Origin: Streptomyces populi
Lineage (GTDB): Bacteria; Actinomycetota; Actinomycetes; Streptomycetales; Streptomycetaceae
Assembly (NCBI RefSeq): GCF_002911015.1
Contig: NZ_KZ626882.1
Coordinates: forward strand, 1 to 64,000
DNA: 64,000 bases
Reading direction: 5' to 3'
The notes beneath the pieces were generated by a model. That model did not search any database and was not told where the DNA came from. It worked only from the letters and a program-made list of their open reading frames with translations. The position numbers and the translations under genes were made by a program. Of this stretch, positions 63,184 to 64,000 are shown one piece after another. Position 1 is the first letter of the stretch. Each line of letters starts with the position of its first letter.

Positions 63184-64000
63184 TCAGGCGGAGGCGGCCG
63201 GACCGACCAGTCCGGCCGCCTCCCGCGCGCATCCCCACGCCACGGTGACCCCGGCGCCCCCGTGTCCGTAGTTGTGCACCAGCAGCCGTCCGTCCGGCCG
63301 GACCTCGCGTTCCAGCCGGACCGTCTCGCGCACCGGCCGCAGTCCCACCCGGTGACCGAGCACCCGGGCTCCGGCGACCTCGGGGCGCAGTGCCGCGCAC
63401 CGCTCGACGATCCGCGCCGCCGTCTCCGGATCGGGAACCCGCGACCAGTCGTCGTCGTCCGTGGTGCCGCCGAGGACCACCCGGTCCGGGTGCGGGAAGA
63501 CGTACGTCGTCGTCCCGGCCGCCGGGTCCGTCGAGACGAGCCACTCACGGATCCCGGGGTTCTCGACGATCACGAGCTGCCCGCGCACGGGACGTACGGC
63601 CGGATCCGGTACGAGATCTCGGGCACCGAGGCCCGCGCAGTTCACGACGACCGGCGCGTCCGGCTCCGCGAGGTCCGTCACCGTGCGTTCCTCGACCCTC
63701 CCGCCCGCCCGCAGGAACCGCTCCCGCAGATGGCGCAGGTGCACCGGCATGTCGATCAGCGGCAGCCGCGCCCGCAGCGCGGTCCCCGGGTACTCCTCGG
63801 CCGTCGCCGCGCGCAGTCCGGGCACCCGGGCCGCCCACGACCCGAGTCCGTCCAGCCGCGTCTCGCCCATGACCCCCTCGACCAGGCGTACGCCACTCGC
63901 CTCGGGCCGCGCCGCCAGTTCCTCGTACACGCCGAGGGACACGAGCGCCCACTCGCGGGCCGACGCCTCGGGCGCGATGCGGTACGGCCACCACAGCGCC
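63184..64000 (-). CDS. FAD-dependent oxidoreductase of the D-amino-acid oxidase family (5' end outside window)
   Basis: About 271 C-terminal residues are visible; the frame is open through the right edge. Features of the DAO family are ALWWPYRI at the edge, MPVHLRHLRERFLRAGG, VVNCAGLGARDL, VRPVRGQLVIVENPG, TYVFPHPDRVVLGGT, VGLRPVRETVRLE and YGHGGAGVTVAWG near the end. It probably oxidises D-amino acids or related amines. The N-terminal FAD GxGxxG motif lies outside. Confidence 0.9.
   Translation of the reverse strand, partial: ALWWPYRIAPEASAREWALVSLGVYEELAARPEASGVRLVEGVMGETRLDGLGSWAARVPGLRAATAEEYPGTALRARLPLIDMPVHLRHLRERFLRAGGRVEERTVTDLAEPDAPVVVNCAGLGARDLVPDPAVRPVRGQLVIVENPGIREWLVSTDPAAGTTTYVFPHPDRVVLGGTTDDDDWSRVPDPETAARIVERCAALRPEVAGARVLGHRVGLRPVRETVRLEREVRPDGRLLVHNYGHGGAGVTVAWGCAREAAGLVGPAASA

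Noticed and set aside
1..64000. tRNA, rRNA, insertion sequence, prophage or attachment-site signatures
   Set aside because: No cloverleaf-like stretch, transposase, integrase or terminal inverted repeat pair was recognised on reading; a tRNAscan and IS search would be needed to exclude them formally.

Overview
The window is chromosomal DNA of a Streptomyces or very close relative. It is uniformly GC-rich, with real genes showing strong G/C third-position bias and frequent GTG starts. It also carries lineage markers: an SsgA-like protein, a WhiB-like protein, a LAL-type ATPase, DUF2510 proteins, and a pcaIJFHGBL operon with divergent pcaV followed by a stand-alone NHEJ ligase and polymerase. 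From memory this order matches the pca region of S. coelicolor. I saw no tRNA, rRNA, CRISPR array, insertion sequence or phage gene.

1-13.0 kb: a six-gene leftward operon with overlapping or nearly abutting genes. In transcription order it encodes a secreted/membrane von Willebrand A protein, a tubulin-like GTPase, a large membrane protein, a degenerate protein kinase, a GTPase of the double-GTPase type and a GAP1-like (GTPase-associated protein 1) protein with a C-terminal membrane anchor. These families recur in predicted NTP-dependent conflict systems. This is the most likely poorly described system here. A partial convergent gene of uncertain family ends against it and shares its terminator.

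13.3-24 kb: a Tat-exported phospholipase C, a LURP-one/scramblase-like protein, an EamA-like transporter with a PAP2 phosphatase, and a TetR regulator preceded by seven tandem 16-bp near-palindromic units. Then come a DUF2510 membrane protein and a LAL-type ATPase gene broken by one in-frame TGA.

24-31.3 kb: the complete protocatechuate branch of the beta-ketoadipate pathway. PcaHG opens the ring, PcaB cycloisomerises, PcaL (fusion) decarboxylates and hydrolyses, PcaIJ adds CoA and PcaF cleaves to succinyl-CoA and acetyl-CoA. PcaV is divergent. A perfect 58-bp palindrome sits directly upstream of pcaI.

31-49.3 kb: mixed core genes. They include a DUF3048 lipoprotein, NHEJ ligase and polymerase, a decayed GNAT gene, LacI and WhiB regulators, an acyl-ACP desaturase with a triple operator-like array, DDAH, an ABC-F protein with a long leader, GPP34, a PEP mutase-like enzyme, an SsgA-like protein, an Asp-box protein, a YciI-like protein, endonuclease V, a 48-aa membrane protein and a saccharopine-dehydrogenase-like protein.

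49.7-55.7 kb: a rightward fatty-acyl-CoA operon (CoA-transferase/racemase, acyl-CoA dehydrogenase, thiolase, FadB) behind a promoter flanked by two palindromes. 55.8-64 kb: a MerR regulator, a macro-domain protein, a PfkB kinase, a GNAT protein, two secreted peptidases and a partial D-amino-acid-oxidase-like flavoprotein.
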